Source of the DNA: a virus
Reading direction: 5' to 3' (one strand)
Length of the DNA stretch: 49,834 nt
Virus record (IMG/VR): IMGVR_UViG_3300030116_001519
Span: 1-49,834 of that record
The notes below the pieces were generated by a model. The model was not told where the DNA came from. It saw only the letters and a list, made by a program, of their open reading frames with translations, and made no database searches. Shown in pieces: positions 27,787-35,069 of this stretch. Each line of letters begins with the position of its first letter. The first letter of the stretch is position 1. The position numbers and the translations under genes were made by a program.

Positions 27787-27860
27787 TGCCCCTACATGCG
27801 TTTAAAGTGTATTTTTCGATATAACTATCGACTTATGTGCGGTTCGTCCATATAGGGGCA
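27787..27860 (-). repeat. Structured intergenic hairpin within 27738-27870
   Basis: The 133-base gap between two minus-strand genes holds an 8-bp perfect inverted repeat, TGCCCCTA at 27787-27794 and TAGGGGCA at 27853-27860. Inside is a second stem, CGATA and TATCG. On the minus strand a run of eight T follows about 10 bases after the outer arm. It could act as a terminator for the upstream genes or as a small RNA. The remaining bases are AT-rich. Confidence 0.4.
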
Positions 27861-27870
27861 ATTATGAGCT

Positions 27871-28077
27871 TTATTTAGAAATATACCTATTTTTTAACTC
27901 AGAATACAGTTTTCTTAGCGAATATACTAATATTCTCTCTTCTCGCTTATCAAGATTGTATATTTCTTTATCTCCAACTATCCTTCTTTTGCAGTTCACC
28001 ATTTGATTGGTGCCTATCTTGTATCCTGCTAAGTCTTGAAACTTAGACATGATAGCATTCCATCTACTAATATCCAT
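27871..28077 (-). CDS. Small hypothetical protein, 68 residues
   Basis: A basic, aromatic protein (WNAIMSKFQDLAGYKIGTNQ, then VNCKRRIVGDKEIYNLDKRE). Its start forms a TAATG junction with the upstream gene. The C-terminal half (REERILVYSLRKLYSELKNR) is helical. No family recognised. Co-transcription with recombination genes suggests an accessory role. Confidence 0.55.
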   Translation of the reverse strand: MDISRWNAIMSKFQDLAGYKIGTNQMVNCKRRIVGDKEIYNLDKREERILVYSLRKLYSELKNRYISK

Positions 28078-28313
28078 TAGTCGCAGGTTTCACAAAATGA
28101 AGGACCCATAATAGAAGCAGCATTTTTTAGCACATCTTCTTTAGTTACAGGTTCAGAGTTTTCTATCTTATCAAACTGCTCTTGAAACTGAGTCTTCAGT
28201 TTATGTCTAAGTTCAATAGTAGTATTATCTTCATCGTCTTTTCTGAACAGCTCTAATATTTCTATTAGACCCATACATTCTTCTTTTTTTAGTTTTAATG
28301 TATAGTCTTCCAT
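28077..28313 (-). CDS. Small hypothetical protein, 78 residues
   Basis: An acidic helical protein (LKKEECMGLIEILELFRKDD, then RHKLKTQFQEQFDKIENSEP) ending FCETCD. It is TAATG-coupled to both the SSB-like gene upstream and the 68-residue gene downstream. Function unknown. Confidence 0.55.
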   Translation of the reverse strand: MEDYTLKLKKEECMGLIEILELFRKDDEDNTTIELRHKLKTQFQEQFDKIENSEPVTKEDVLKNAASIMGPSFCETCD

Positions 28314-28864
28314 TAGAATGGTAACTCATCTTCTTTAATATTAACTACTGTATCTGACTTGAATACATTGAAGGCTATAGGAGATGTTCTCTTTTCTCCA
28401 TCTCTGTTTGTCCATTCTTCTTGCTCTACTTTAATAGTAACTGGATTACCAGAAATATCTCCTTCTGTAATCATTGGTAGTTCAAACTTACCCTCTTCAT
28501 TCTTAACTATTTCAAATCCACATGCTTCACAGAAAATCATATAACCTTTATTCTGACCAGCATTGTCTTTTAAGTTAGGATACTTCTTAGGGTCAGGTTG
28601 TTTGAATCTAAAGTAACCTTTTGACTTTACCTGACTACCTTTATACTCTGGGTGCTTATCAGCATTGATAGTATATACTGCTTCAAAGATATCTGCGAGA
28701 AACTCACCTTTAATTGTTATATCTTTTTTCACAGTTAATTTAGTCACTATCGCTTCATAAGTTCCATCAGCGATTTGTTTTTTTGTAGGAGAATCAGAAG
28801 CACTAGGGTCATAGTATGCCTTATTGCTATCTAAGTCTGCTATTAATGAATTTACATCACTCAT
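28313..28864 (-). CDS. SSB-like single-stranded DNA-binding protein
   Basis: A 183-residue protein with an OB-fold-like beta pattern (YEAIVTKLTVKKDITIKGEF, then AVYTINADKHPEYKGSQVKS, then NPVTIKVEQEEWTNRDGEK) and a disordered acidic end, KEDELPF. The acidic tip ending in PF is the mark of proteins that recruit partners the way SSB does. It is encoded directly after the Rad52-like annealing protein and TAATG-coupled to it, a common arrangement of SSB and recombinase genes in phages. It is longer and more divergent than bacterial SSB, so the call rests on fold pattern, tip and context. Confidence 0.65.
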   Translation of the reverse strand: MSDVNSLIADLDSNKAYYDPSASDSPTKKQIADGTYEAIVTKLTVKKDITIKGEFLADIFEAVYTINADKHPEYKGSQVKSKGYFRFKQPDPKKYPNLKDNAGQNKGYMIFCEACGFEIVKNEEGKFELPMITEGDISGNPVTIKVEQEEWTNRDGEKRTSPIAFNVFKSDTVVNIKEDELPF

Positions 28865-29481
28865 TATTTACTCCCTTTTAGTTTTGACAACACTTTATCG
28901 TAGTTGTCCTTGTTTATCTTGCCAGACTCTAAAGCAGCTTGAACATTTGTTTGGTCATCATCTTTTAAATTTTTCATGACCTCTACTATCTTGTCATATT
29001 GCCACTCATCTAAAGTCTTATCTAAATATTGTTTACGATATACATCGTCTGCTACATTACATAGTCTGTTTACTGCTACTTTAAAAGCATCAGAGTTTGC
29101 TGCTTTCATATCATTGCCAAGGTCTACATAACCTCCGCCACTTCTAGATACTGCAATTCTATGTGCTGCTACAGAATCAAAACTACGAGGCACACCTTCG
29201 TCCATAACTTTTAGACGTCCATGTACTACAATAGCCTTGTCTCCAAGAGTTTCGTATTTAATTATCTCCCAAGACCAAATAGGATAATGTTTATTTAACT
29301 TAAATCTCATATAACCCTCATCTACATAGTCAAAACCATTTCTGCTTTTAACTACATCTTGAGGAGTAGGTTGTTCTGAAACCTTTTGATGCTTGCGTAT
29401 TAATACATCGTCTTGAATTGCTTGGTCGTGCAATTGTTCCATATCAGATTGATACATATGTAATTCAGACATTTTACTCAT
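28864..29481 (-). CDS. Rad52-like single-strand annealing protein
   Basis: A 205-residue protein. The core YPIWSWEIIKYETLGDKAIV, then GRLKVMDEGVPRSFDSVAAH, then NDMKAANSDAFKVAVNRLCN, then DDVYRKQ, matches the Rad52-type layout: a strand-rich region, then a helix with the A-x-SDA-x-K-x-A pattern, then a Y-R end. Such proteins anneal complementary single strands in phage recombination. A helical C-terminal tail follows. It overlaps the RecB-like nuclease gene by 8 bases; a nuclease plus annealing protein plus SSB is the usual phage recombination trio. Other annealing superfamilies (RecT, Erf) fit less well. Confidence 0.62.
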   Translation of the reverse strand: MSKMSELHMYQSDMEQLHDQAIQDDVLIRKHQKVSEQPTPQDVVKSRNGFDYVDEGYMRFKLNKHYPIWSWEIIKYETLGDKAIVVHGRLKVMDEGVPRSFDSVAAHRIAVSRSGGGYVDLGNDMKAANSDAFKVAVNRLCNVADDVYRKQYLDKTLDEWQYDKIVEVMKNLKDDDQTNVQAALESGKINKDNYDKVLSKLKGSK

Positions 29482-30355
29482 TTATACTCCCATTGTTGTA
29501 AGGACATAGGTGTCTAACCTCACAATAAGATTGACACTTTCTACCGTCCCAAGTTTGTTCTGTTGTACATTTACTCGGCAAGTTACCAGTTTCTAATGCG
29601 TAAGTCAAGTCATTTTTTGCTTTTATGAATTTATTTTCAAGCACTTCATTATCATACTTAGGAACTTCAATAAGATAAATATTCTTATCTAGCCCAGTAT
29701 TTCTAGCCGCTTGCAATCCACCATCTCTTAATGTAACTTGTATATACATTTTATCTACTTCATGTCCTTGTTTTTCTAATAAGTATCTGTACCAATTTAC
29801 TTGCCAACCCCAATCTCCGAAGTCAGCCTTTTCTTCGTCTCTATACCAATGCTTAACTTTTTTTAGAGAACCTTTCTTTCCCCATTTACCAGACGTTTTA
29901 TATCTTTCTCCACTAGGGTCATCAACATATTCAAATGTCATACCTAGTAGTTTAGCACATTTAAAAGAGCCAGTATTCTTGTAATCTATAAGAAGTTTTG
30001 TTTCTTTATCATACAAGTCTGCTATACCAGTAATATCAAACTCTTCTAGTGCCTCTTCTTTTAAGTGTCTGTTATCTTGCCCCTGCTCAAGTTTTAAGTG
30101 GTGTAGAGTACCTGCTAAAGAAAATGCTCTGTCTTGTGGGTCTATATAATAGTCTTTAGTCCTTTTCAAATAAGCCTCACAAGCCCCTACTAATAATTCA
30201 GTAGTAGATGGTTTTCTATTAGGGTCTCTTTCCTTAGACATTTCTAGTAGAGTAGGTAATGACATACCCATCAACTCTATATCTACTGCGCCCTTTTTAA
30301 TATCCTCAAACGAGACTTTATCTCCATTTGGGTAAACGAAACCAACTGCTGGCAT
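29474..30355 (-). CDS. RecB/Cas4-like PD-(D/E)XK exonuclease with Cys cluster
   Basis: A 293-residue protein. LAGTLHHLKLEQ gives the helix with the motif-I His, FDITGIADLY gives the catalytic Asp, LLIDYKNTG gives the D-x-K, and GWQVNWYRYLLEKQG gives the Q-x3-Y motif of RecB nucleases. The C-terminus has KCTTEQTWDGRKCQSYCEVR followed by HLCPY, four cysteines that could hold an Fe-S cluster as in Cas4 and AddB. It would resect double-stranded ends for the adjacent annealing protein. The start follows AAAGGAAATACT and overlaps the ribbon-helix-helix gene by 38 bases. Confidence 0.75.
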   Translation of the reverse strand: MPAVGFVYPNGDKVSFEDIKKGAVDIELMGMSLPTLLEMSKERDPNRKPSTTELLVGACEAYLKRTKDYYIDPQDRAFSLAGTLHHLKLEQGQDNRHLKEEALEEFDITGIADLYDKETKLLIDYKNTGSFKCAKLLGMTFEYVDDPSGERYKTSGKWGKKGSLKKVKHWYRDEEKADFGDWGWQVNWYRYLLEKQGHEVDKMYIQVTLRDGGLQAARNTGLDKNIYLIEVPKYDNEVLENKFIKAKNDLTYALETGNLPSKCTTEQTWDGRKCQSYCEVRHLCPYNNGSINE

Positions 30356-30494
30356 TAGTATTTCCTTTCACATATTCTTTAATTAACTCGTTAAGAACTT
30401 CTTTTATTGATAGTCCTTCTTTGATTGTTTTTGACTTGAACTTTATCCAAAGTTTTTTGTCAATAACAAATGATGTTTGATATCTATTTTTCAT
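30318..30494 (-). CDS. Ribbon-helix-helix DNA-binding protein
   Basis: A 58-residue protein from ATG 30494 (MKNRYQTSFVIDKKLWIKFK). One strand (YQTSFVID) is followed by two helices (KKLWIKFKSKTIKE, then SIKEVLNELIKEYVKGN), the Arc/CopG-like fold of small repressors that bind as dimers. A start at 30509 would add five residues but lies about at the -10 box of the promoter at 30500-30529, so 30494 is preferred and the mRNA may be leaderless. It probably regulates this operon. Confidence 0.65.
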   Translation of the reverse strand: MKNRYQTSFVIDKKLWIKFKSKTIKEGLSIKEVLNELIKEYVKGNTNASSWFRLPKWR

Positions 30495-30499
30495 ATTGA

Positions 30500-30529
30500 A
30501 ATATAACATAATACTTTTATGTAGGTCAA
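30500..30529 (-). promoter_or_regulatory. Promoter for the ribbon-helix-helix and nuclease genes
   Basis: On the minus strand TTGACC (30524-30529), an 18-base spacer and TATATT (30500-30505) fit a sigma-70-type promoter. Transcription would start about at 30493, almost on the ATG at 30494. Confidence 0.45.
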
Positions 30530-30545
30530 TATAAACTTTAAAACT

Positions 30546-30614
30546 TTATTTAGTAACATCTAACCATATTAATATGACTATAAATGTAACTAATACAACC
30601 ATAGATATATGCAT
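30546..30614 (-). CDS. 22-residue transmembrane micropeptide
   Basis: ATG 30614 overlaps the previous stop in a TAATG junction and follows a strong GAGAGGAGAGAATA ribosome site, which is better than that of many longer genes here. The product is almost one hydrophobic helix (MVVLVTFIVILIWLDV). It is too short for standard annotation. It may be a small membrane regulator or toxin-like peptide. Function unknown. Confidence 0.5.
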   Translation of the reverse strand: MHISMVVLVTFIVILIWLDVTK

Positions 30615-30838
30615 TATTCTCTCCTCTCTCTTAATTTACTTTCGTGATTTTCTCCAGTATTGTTATTAACTATTTCACTTACCCAACCTGCACCTGGTAG
30701 ATATTTAGTTTCTATTCTATAACCTATCTCGTCTAGTTCTGCAGTAAGTTCAAGTATCATTTTATTAATTGCTATCGCTCTTTGAGACCTATATTTATTT
30801 AAGTCTCTTATTTCTTTTTTACTTCTATCTTTACCCAT
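30614..30838 (-). CDS. Small hypothetical protein, 74 residues
   Basis: A charged protein with one long helix (INKMILELTAELDEIGYRIE) followed by a short strand region (GAGWVSEIVNNNTG). It overlaps the upstream gene by 31 bases. The helix-then-GY-then-W-x-EI arrangement resembles its upstream neighbour (30808-30996), so the two may be distant tandem relatives. Function unknown. Confidence 0.5.
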   Translation of the reverse strand: MGKDRSKKEIRDLNKYRSQRAIAINKMILELTAELDEIGYRIETKYLPGAGWVSEIVNNNTGENHESKLRERRE

Positions 30839-30996
30839 TTGTCCTCCTGGTTAAGTACATAGTATCCTAGATTATTATTAACTCTCTCTAGGTCTCGTAT
30901 TAGTCTTCTCATTTTGTCGTTGAATATAATATTATTTGTATTCAAATGACCTTCGTTTTTTATAGACCAAGCATTATCTATTTTTTTTGTATTCAT
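30808..30996 (-). CDS. Small hypothetical protein, 62 residues
   Basis: Polar N-terminus, then a helix (FNDKMRRLIRDLERVNNNLG) and a short strand pair (YYVLNQEDKWVKIEVKKK). It lies directly after the zinc-ribbon gene and overlaps the next gene. Function unknown. Confidence 0.48.
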   Translation of the reverse strand: MNTKKIDNAWSIKNEGHLNTNNIIFNDKMRRLIRDLERVNNNLGYYVLNQEDKWVKIEVKKK

Positions 30997-31353
30997 TTAA
31001 CACCTACTTCCATCTAGTATTTTATCGTATTCATCTTTATTGCCCATGGTCTCTTCTGCTACACTTTCTTTAAACTCAAAGTAAGTGACAACTTCTTCAG
31101 AGCAGTCGCAATCTTCCATATAAAATTCTTCAATACCACAATATCCACAGACCATAACATCATCTGAGTCTATCATTTCTATAACACCTTCTTCATGATT
31201 TATCATATTGCCCTCACATTGTTCACATTGTTCTACTAAAACTTTAGGCTCGTCGCCCTCCACTGAGTTTCCACACTGACATACAACAGTTGGTATCCAC
31301 AAACCCTTGGACGACTCGCCCTTCTCTTCCGATATAAAACTAAGATAACTCAT
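30997..31353 (-). CDS. Multi-cysteine zinc-ribbon protein
   Basis: A 118-residue acidic protein with the pairs VCQCG, CEQCEGN, CGYCG and DCDC, enough cysteines for about two zinc sites. Zinc ribbons in phage early operons often bind DNA, RNA or host polymerase, but nothing here identifies a partner. It is TAATG-coupled to the first gene of the operon at 31541. Confidence 0.55.
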   Translation of the reverse strand: MSYLSFISEEKGESSKGLWIPTVVCQCGNSVEGDEPKVLVEQCEQCEGNMINHEEGVIEMIDSDDVMVCGYCGIEEFYMEDCDCSEEVVTYFEFKESVAEETMGNKDEYDKILDGSRC

Positions 31354-31541
31354 TATCTCTGGTCGTTTGCATAATCTCTTTGTTTATCATTCCAACCATC
31401 GATGAGCATATCATTATAAGTTTCAAACTCTTTTATAAGGTTATGGAACATATCATAAGCAAAGCTAATATCATATAAGTCTAGTCCCATTTTCTCATCG
31501 TGAGTAACTGGTATATCTATTAGTATTCTTCTATTTTTCAT
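31353..31541 (-). CDS. First gene of the minus-strand replication operon, 62 residues
   Basis: A small acidic protein (RILIDIPVTHDEKMGLDLYD, then AYDMFHNLIKEFETYNDMLI). The start has only a weak ribosome site (TAGGTAG). Just upstream lies the structured element at 31560-31689. Function unknown. Confidence 0.5.
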   Translation of the reverse strand: MKNRRILIDIPVTHDEKMGLDLYDISFAYDMFHNLIKEFETYNDMLIDGWNDKQRDYANDQR

Positions 31542-31559
31542 ATCTACCTATATACTTTC

Positions 31560-31689
31560 TGAGACAGATAGGTAGGTGCCAGCCTTAGTACTTGCAAATA
31601 TTAATCTAAAACAGGTGGTCGGACTGGATACCGACACTAGCCTTTTATCTAGTATTAATTGTTTATATATGTACTCTCTATCTGTCTCA
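31560..31689 (-). ncRNA. Structured leader or small RNA candidate
   Basis: A perfect 12-bp inverted repeat, TGAGACAGATAG at 31560-31571 and CTATCTGTCTCA at 31678-31689, encloses two further stems: GTCGG/CCGAC at 31618-31622 and 31631-31635, and ACTAG/CTAGT at 31636-31640 and 31649-31653. Together they make a branched fold of about 130 bases in the 5' leader of the replication operon. It does not fit a tRNA or any riboswitch I recognise. Confidence 0.45.
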
Positions 31690-31772
31690 ATTGTTAAAAT
31701 CATGACCGAATTTCTTCATAAAAAATGTTAATGTCAAGTAAAAAAGTAATTATTTTTAAAAAAAATATTTGT

Positions 31773-31805
31773 GTTATCTTGCCCTTAAGTTTGTTATCTT
31801 GCCCT
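31773..31805 (-). promoter_or_regulatory. Tandem GGCAAGATA repeats, replication operon side
   Basis: Two 13-base copies of GTTATCTTGCCCT (plus strand; minus-strand reading AGGGCAAGATAAC) start at 31773 and 31793, exactly 20 bases apart. Related copies occur upstream of the other minus-strand operon at 36151-36247. They are likely binding sites for a regulator or polymerase. Confidence 0.5.
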
Positions 31806-31834
31806 AAAAATATAATTAATAATAAAAATTTTCC

Positions 31835-31854
31835 CGAGGGGCAAAAGCCCCTCG
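31835..31854 (-). terminator. Terminator of the amidoligase operon
   Basis: The stem CGAGGGGC and GCCCCTCG with an AAAA loop (TTTT on the transcript) lies about 10 bases after the amidoligase stop. On the minus strand it is followed by GGGAAAATTTTTATT, giving the U-rich tail of an intrinsic terminator. Confidence 0.75.
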
Positions 31855-31864
31855 AGATTCTAGA

Positions 31865-33847
31865 CTAGGACTCTAAAGACTCTATCACTGAGTCGTAGGT
31901 TCCTTCTTCGTTTCTCCTGCTCAGAGACATCATTAGTTCAGTCTTAATCTGCTCATTATCAACTTCATTATCGTTCAGCATACTACTATTGAACCAATCA
32001 ATCCCTAATCTGTTTCTCTTTACTGGGTATGGAGAACCAGTAAAGGCGTGCCTATCGTCTATAGGTACTTTTATACTAGATATAGATATCCTATCTAGTT
32101 CCATACTACTTATCTCTAGTGTACCATTATCTTTAATATCTAGGGTACCTAGTCTGTTGTATAAGCAGTTTCGAATATGACTATCAGGAGTGTTAGTATT
32201 CTCTATTCTCTCTAGTGTTCTATTTCTAAAGTGAAGTCTAACCCAGTCTGGCATATTCAGTCTATCATATAGACTACTCATATTCATTACAGGGTTCCAC
32301 CAACCTAACAGCCTATTTACTACTGAGTAGTAGGCTTCTAGCATGTAATCATTACCACCAGCAGTCATTACAGCAGACATTGGTACAAAGTCTATGTCAT
32401 TGGCTAGTCGTTCATGTGCTAGTTGTTCTGTAATCTCTATGATTTGTCTAGCATAGTCTGGTTCTAGTTCGTATATCATACCTTGAACTTCTTCCCAGTC
32501 TATAACCTTAGTGGCTCTCATATTGGGAGAGTTTTCATTATAGATATTTAATAGACTACCAAATCTACTATTCTGCATACTAACTCCAGAATCTTGTAGT
32601 AGTACACGAGCGATGTCTGTACCTTCGCTCGCATATAGTTCGTTGGCAATCTCTTTCGTGTAGTCTATTAAACTAGTCCAGAATATAGCCCAGGCTCGCA
32701 TTTTAGTAGGATTAAGAGTACCACTATGATACCTAATCTCTATACTACCTATGCCACTTTCTCTTATACCAGGGTGCATGTTCAGACCAAAGTATCTTTT
32801 ATCGTTCCATCTGCTATCAGTATACCTATGGGTATCATACCAGAAGTCGATAAACTGGTCTCTGTTCCTCACACTACTAAACTCACCCCAGGATTGAGAC
32901 ATAGGTACACAATACCTACTGCTCCTTCTACTAGGTGGTAGCATAGTATATAGGTGTGGTTCTATAGCCTTAACATAGGCTGCTAGCACTATTCTATGAT
33001 ACCAGTCTAAATCCCTGCTATCAAAGTGCATATGCTGACCACAACTAGCGTCTACTTCACCACCATAGTATTTAACAGCGCCAGTAACTATGCCTATGTC
33101 TTTCCATAGATAGTCGCCTCTTCTAGGCTTCATATCTATTTCAGACCCTACATAACCATGACCAAATGAACTGGCATTATGTAGACTGCCATCGTATCCT
33201 GATACATCTCTAGGGTGAGCAGTATAGTTGTCAACATAGTCGCTAGTAGACTCTGATAGTTGTGTTCGCCATACAGCCGGTCCTATAGAACTACTATCAC
33301 CAAGGTTGTTATAATGTTCTATTTCTATACCAACACTTCTTCTACTAGGTATCTTGTCGAAGGATTGTTTATCAGCATAGCGATATACTACTCCATCTCC
33401 AACATCTAGAGACTCTGGTATAGAACCAGCAGGAGGATAGAGTTTATCTATGACTACCCACTCGGGATAGTTTTGAGTATTACAGCCATTAGCATTACAT
33501 ACATAGCCACTGCTTGTCTCCTCGTAGTCGTCATACTCTAGGTCTATTTCATCGTCGCATTCTTCACAACGAGCGAACCTATCATAGTATGCGTCCTCAG
33601 AGAAGTATTCTCCAGTGGTATCACTATATATTAAATCATCATAGTGGTAAATTTCACCAGTGGAAGCACACTCGCCATAACTATCAGCACAATCTTCACA
33701 GATGTATTCACCATCAGCATTATAATAGTCTCCTACTTGTTCTGCTGGTATTTCATCTCCACAATCGGCACAATATACTGGCTCTTGTTCTGAGTCTTCT
33801 CTCCTACTGCCATGAACTTCTTCATAGTTTCTATATTCAGGAGGCAT
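31865..33847 (-). CDS. Amidoligase (COOH-NH2 ligase) with N-terminal zinc ribbons
   Basis: A 660-residue protein from ATG 33847, which overlaps the amidotransferase stop by 11 bases and follows GGAG. Residues 20-125 hold CxxC pairs at 26/29, 50/53 and 94/97, plus C117 and C122, around strongly acidic Tyr-rich segments. Residues ~170-400 match the glutamine-synthetase-like Amidoligase_2 family: GIEIE at 173-177, GYDGSL, GSEIDMKP, CGQHMHFD with the HxH pair at 272-274, and SIEIRYHSGTL at 368-378. The family makes amide bonds on peptides or small molecules using ATP. About 260 residues of unknown function follow. The natural substrate is unknown. Confidence 0.8.
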   Translation of the reverse strand: MPPEYRNYEEVHGSRREDSEQEPVYCADCGDEIPAEQVGDYYNADGEYICEDCADSYGECASTGEIYHYDDLIYSDTTGEYFSEDAYYDRFARCEECDDEIDLEYDDYEETSSGYVCNANGCNTQNYPEWVVIDKLYPPAGSIPESLDVGDGVVYRYADKQSFDKIPSRRSVGIEIEHYNNLGDSSSIGPAVWRTQLSESTSDYVDNYTAHPRDVSGYDGSLHNASSFGHGYVGSEIDMKPRRGDYLWKDIGIVTGAVKYYGGEVDASCGQHMHFDSRDLDWYHRIVLAAYVKAIEPHLYTMLPPSRRSSRYCVPMSQSWGEFSSVRNRDQFIDFWYDTHRYTDSRWNDKRYFGLNMHPGIRESGIGSIEIRYHSGTLNPTKMRAWAIFWTSLIDYTKEIANELYASEGTDIARVLLQDSGVSMQNSRFGSLLNIYNENSPNMRATKVIDWEEVQGMIYELEPDYARQIIEITEQLAHERLANDIDFVPMSAVMTAGGNDYMLEAYYSVVNRLLGWWNPVMNMSSLYDRLNMPDWVRLHFRNRTLERIENTNTPDSHIRNCLYNRLGTLDIKDNGTLEISSMELDRISISSIKVPIDDRHAFTGSPYPVKRNRLGIDWFNSSMLNDNEVDNEQIKTELMMSLSRRNEEGTYDSVIESLES

Positions 33848-34976
33848 AATCAAACTCCATTTCCTCTTGTCCATGGTCATTATAACCCTGGAACCATTCA
33901 TAATCGTATAACCTCTCGACCAGACACCAGCGATTCGGAGTTAGTTTGCTCTCTGCATACCAACTACCATCTCTAGGGTCTAGGAAATACCACTCATTAG
34001 TATCAGGATTTAACTCCCAATACTCACTATCATTTCTATCCTCTATTGGATATAGGCTCTCTAGATTTTCTACACCATAAGACATTAAGTCTATGACCTC
34101 TTCAGGCTTTATGTAGCCATCATCAGGAACATCTTGGTTTAGAAATCCAAACTCTATATCTACATCATAGACATTAACTCCATAGTCTTCATCAGAAGAG
34201 TATGAGTTAATATCATAGTAGTTAGAATATACTTGATACTCTCTGCTCTTATACTCGAAACTAGTCTTTACTACATTAGTAGCATGCGACTGAAACTTTC
34301 TAGTATCAAAAGCATATAGGGTATTAGTATTAATCTGATAGTACTCAACCTCTAGATTTGCTGAGGCGAACGCCTTCTCTAGGAAACCAGCCTCAGAAGC
34401 ATAGAATAAAACTCTAGCGTCTGACCAGTATGCCAAGTAGCAAGGTCTGTTCTTTTCTCTAGCAAGATATAGAGTGTGAGTATTGTCTTTAACGAAAGAG
34501 ATTGCAAAGTCTCCATCTATGTGGTCTACTACTTTATCTATGCTTGGTTCTCTATTGACCAATTCAAATAGATACTGAGTATCCACCTCACAGGCTTTAC
34601 CGACTACTTTTTCTAGTTGGTCGGTATTATACAGACAGCCATTGTGAGCGCCGATAGTATTCCCAATATGAAATGGGTGAGCATTGTCTAGCGACTTCTC
34701 ACCCATAGTAGCAAATCGGGTATGTCCTATATATATACTTATATCGTTCATTCTACGCAGTGCATTCTTGAACTGAGTAGTCTTTATGAACTCGGAAGAT
34801 GGAGATAACGACTTGTGTACGAGGCTATTACCCTTACCTATCTCAGCAATACCTGATGAGTGTCGTCCTCTACTCTCGCTACTAATAGCAAGAGAAGTTA
34901 AGATAGTACGAGCATTCTTCAGTTGTTGCTTGGATAATGGTCTAGGGCTTTTAGCCATACCATATATTCCGCACAT
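33837..34976 (-). CDS. Class II glutamine amidotransferase (Ntn hydrolase)
   Basis: A 379-residue protein whose second residue is the catalytic Cys (MCGIYGMAK). The class II hallmarks follow: RGRHSSG at 36-42, GHTRFAT at 84-90, NAHPF at 98-102, AHNG at 110-113, DTQ at 132-134 and GDFA at 155-158. It takes ammonia from glutamine. The last ~170 residues are acidic and Tyr/Trp-rich and match no synthetase or isomerase domain I know. I infer that ammonia goes to the amidoligase encoded immediately downstream. The ATG follows AAGGAGAATACACT. A hammerhead ribozyme lies 27 bases upstream of the start codon. Confidence 0.85.
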   Translation of the reverse strand: MCGIYGMAKSPRPLSKQQLKNARTILTSLAISSESRGRHSSGIAEIGKGNSLVHKSLSPSSEFIKTTQFKNALRRMNDISIYIGHTRFATMGEKSLDNAHPFHIGNTIGAHNGCLYNTDQLEKVVGKACEVDTQYLFELVNREPSIDKVVDHIDGDFAISFVKDNTHTLYLAREKNRPCYLAYWSDARVLFYASEAGFLEKAFASANLEVEYYQINTNTLYAFDTRKFQSHATNVVKTSFEYKSREYQVYSNYYDINSYSSDEDYGVNVYDVDIEFGFLNQDVPDDGYIKPEEVIDLMSYGVENLESLYPIEDRNDSEYWELNPDTNEWYFLDPRDGSWYAESKLTPNRWCLVERLYDYEWFQGYNDHGQEEMEFDYAS

Positions 34977-35002
34977 AGTGTATTCTCCTTGTGTTTGTTA
35001 AA

Positions 35003-35067
35003 GTAATAGACGCCAAGACTGGAAACTTATCCTGGCGTTTCGGTCTACCGGACCTCATCAGTATTAC
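35003..35067 (-). ncRNA. Hammerhead ribozyme, type I
   Basis: On the minus strand all core boxes occur in order. Stem I strand GTAATA (35062-35067) is followed by CTGATGA (35055-35061). Stem II is GGTC, loop CGGTA, GACC (35042-35054). Then comes GAAA (35038-35041). Stem III is CGCCA paired with TGGCG (35033-35037 and 35011-35015) with a 17-base loop. Then TC (35009-35010) and the second stem I strand TATTAC (35003-35008), which pairs perfectly with GTAATA. Cleavage is expected after the C at 35009, between 35009 and 35008. Both ends open from stem I, so it is type I. It lies between the stop of the 35070 gene and the amidotransferase start. Confidence 0.9.
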
Positions 35068-35069
35068 GC

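Noticed and set aside
31732-31737. Minus-strand TTGACA as the replication operon promoter
   Set aside because: No acceptable -10 hexamer at 16-18 bases, so it was not listed as a promoter.
33514-33849. Plus-strand frame opposite the amidoligase zinc ribbons
   Set aside because: His/Arg-rich shadow of an acidic Tyr-rich coding strand.
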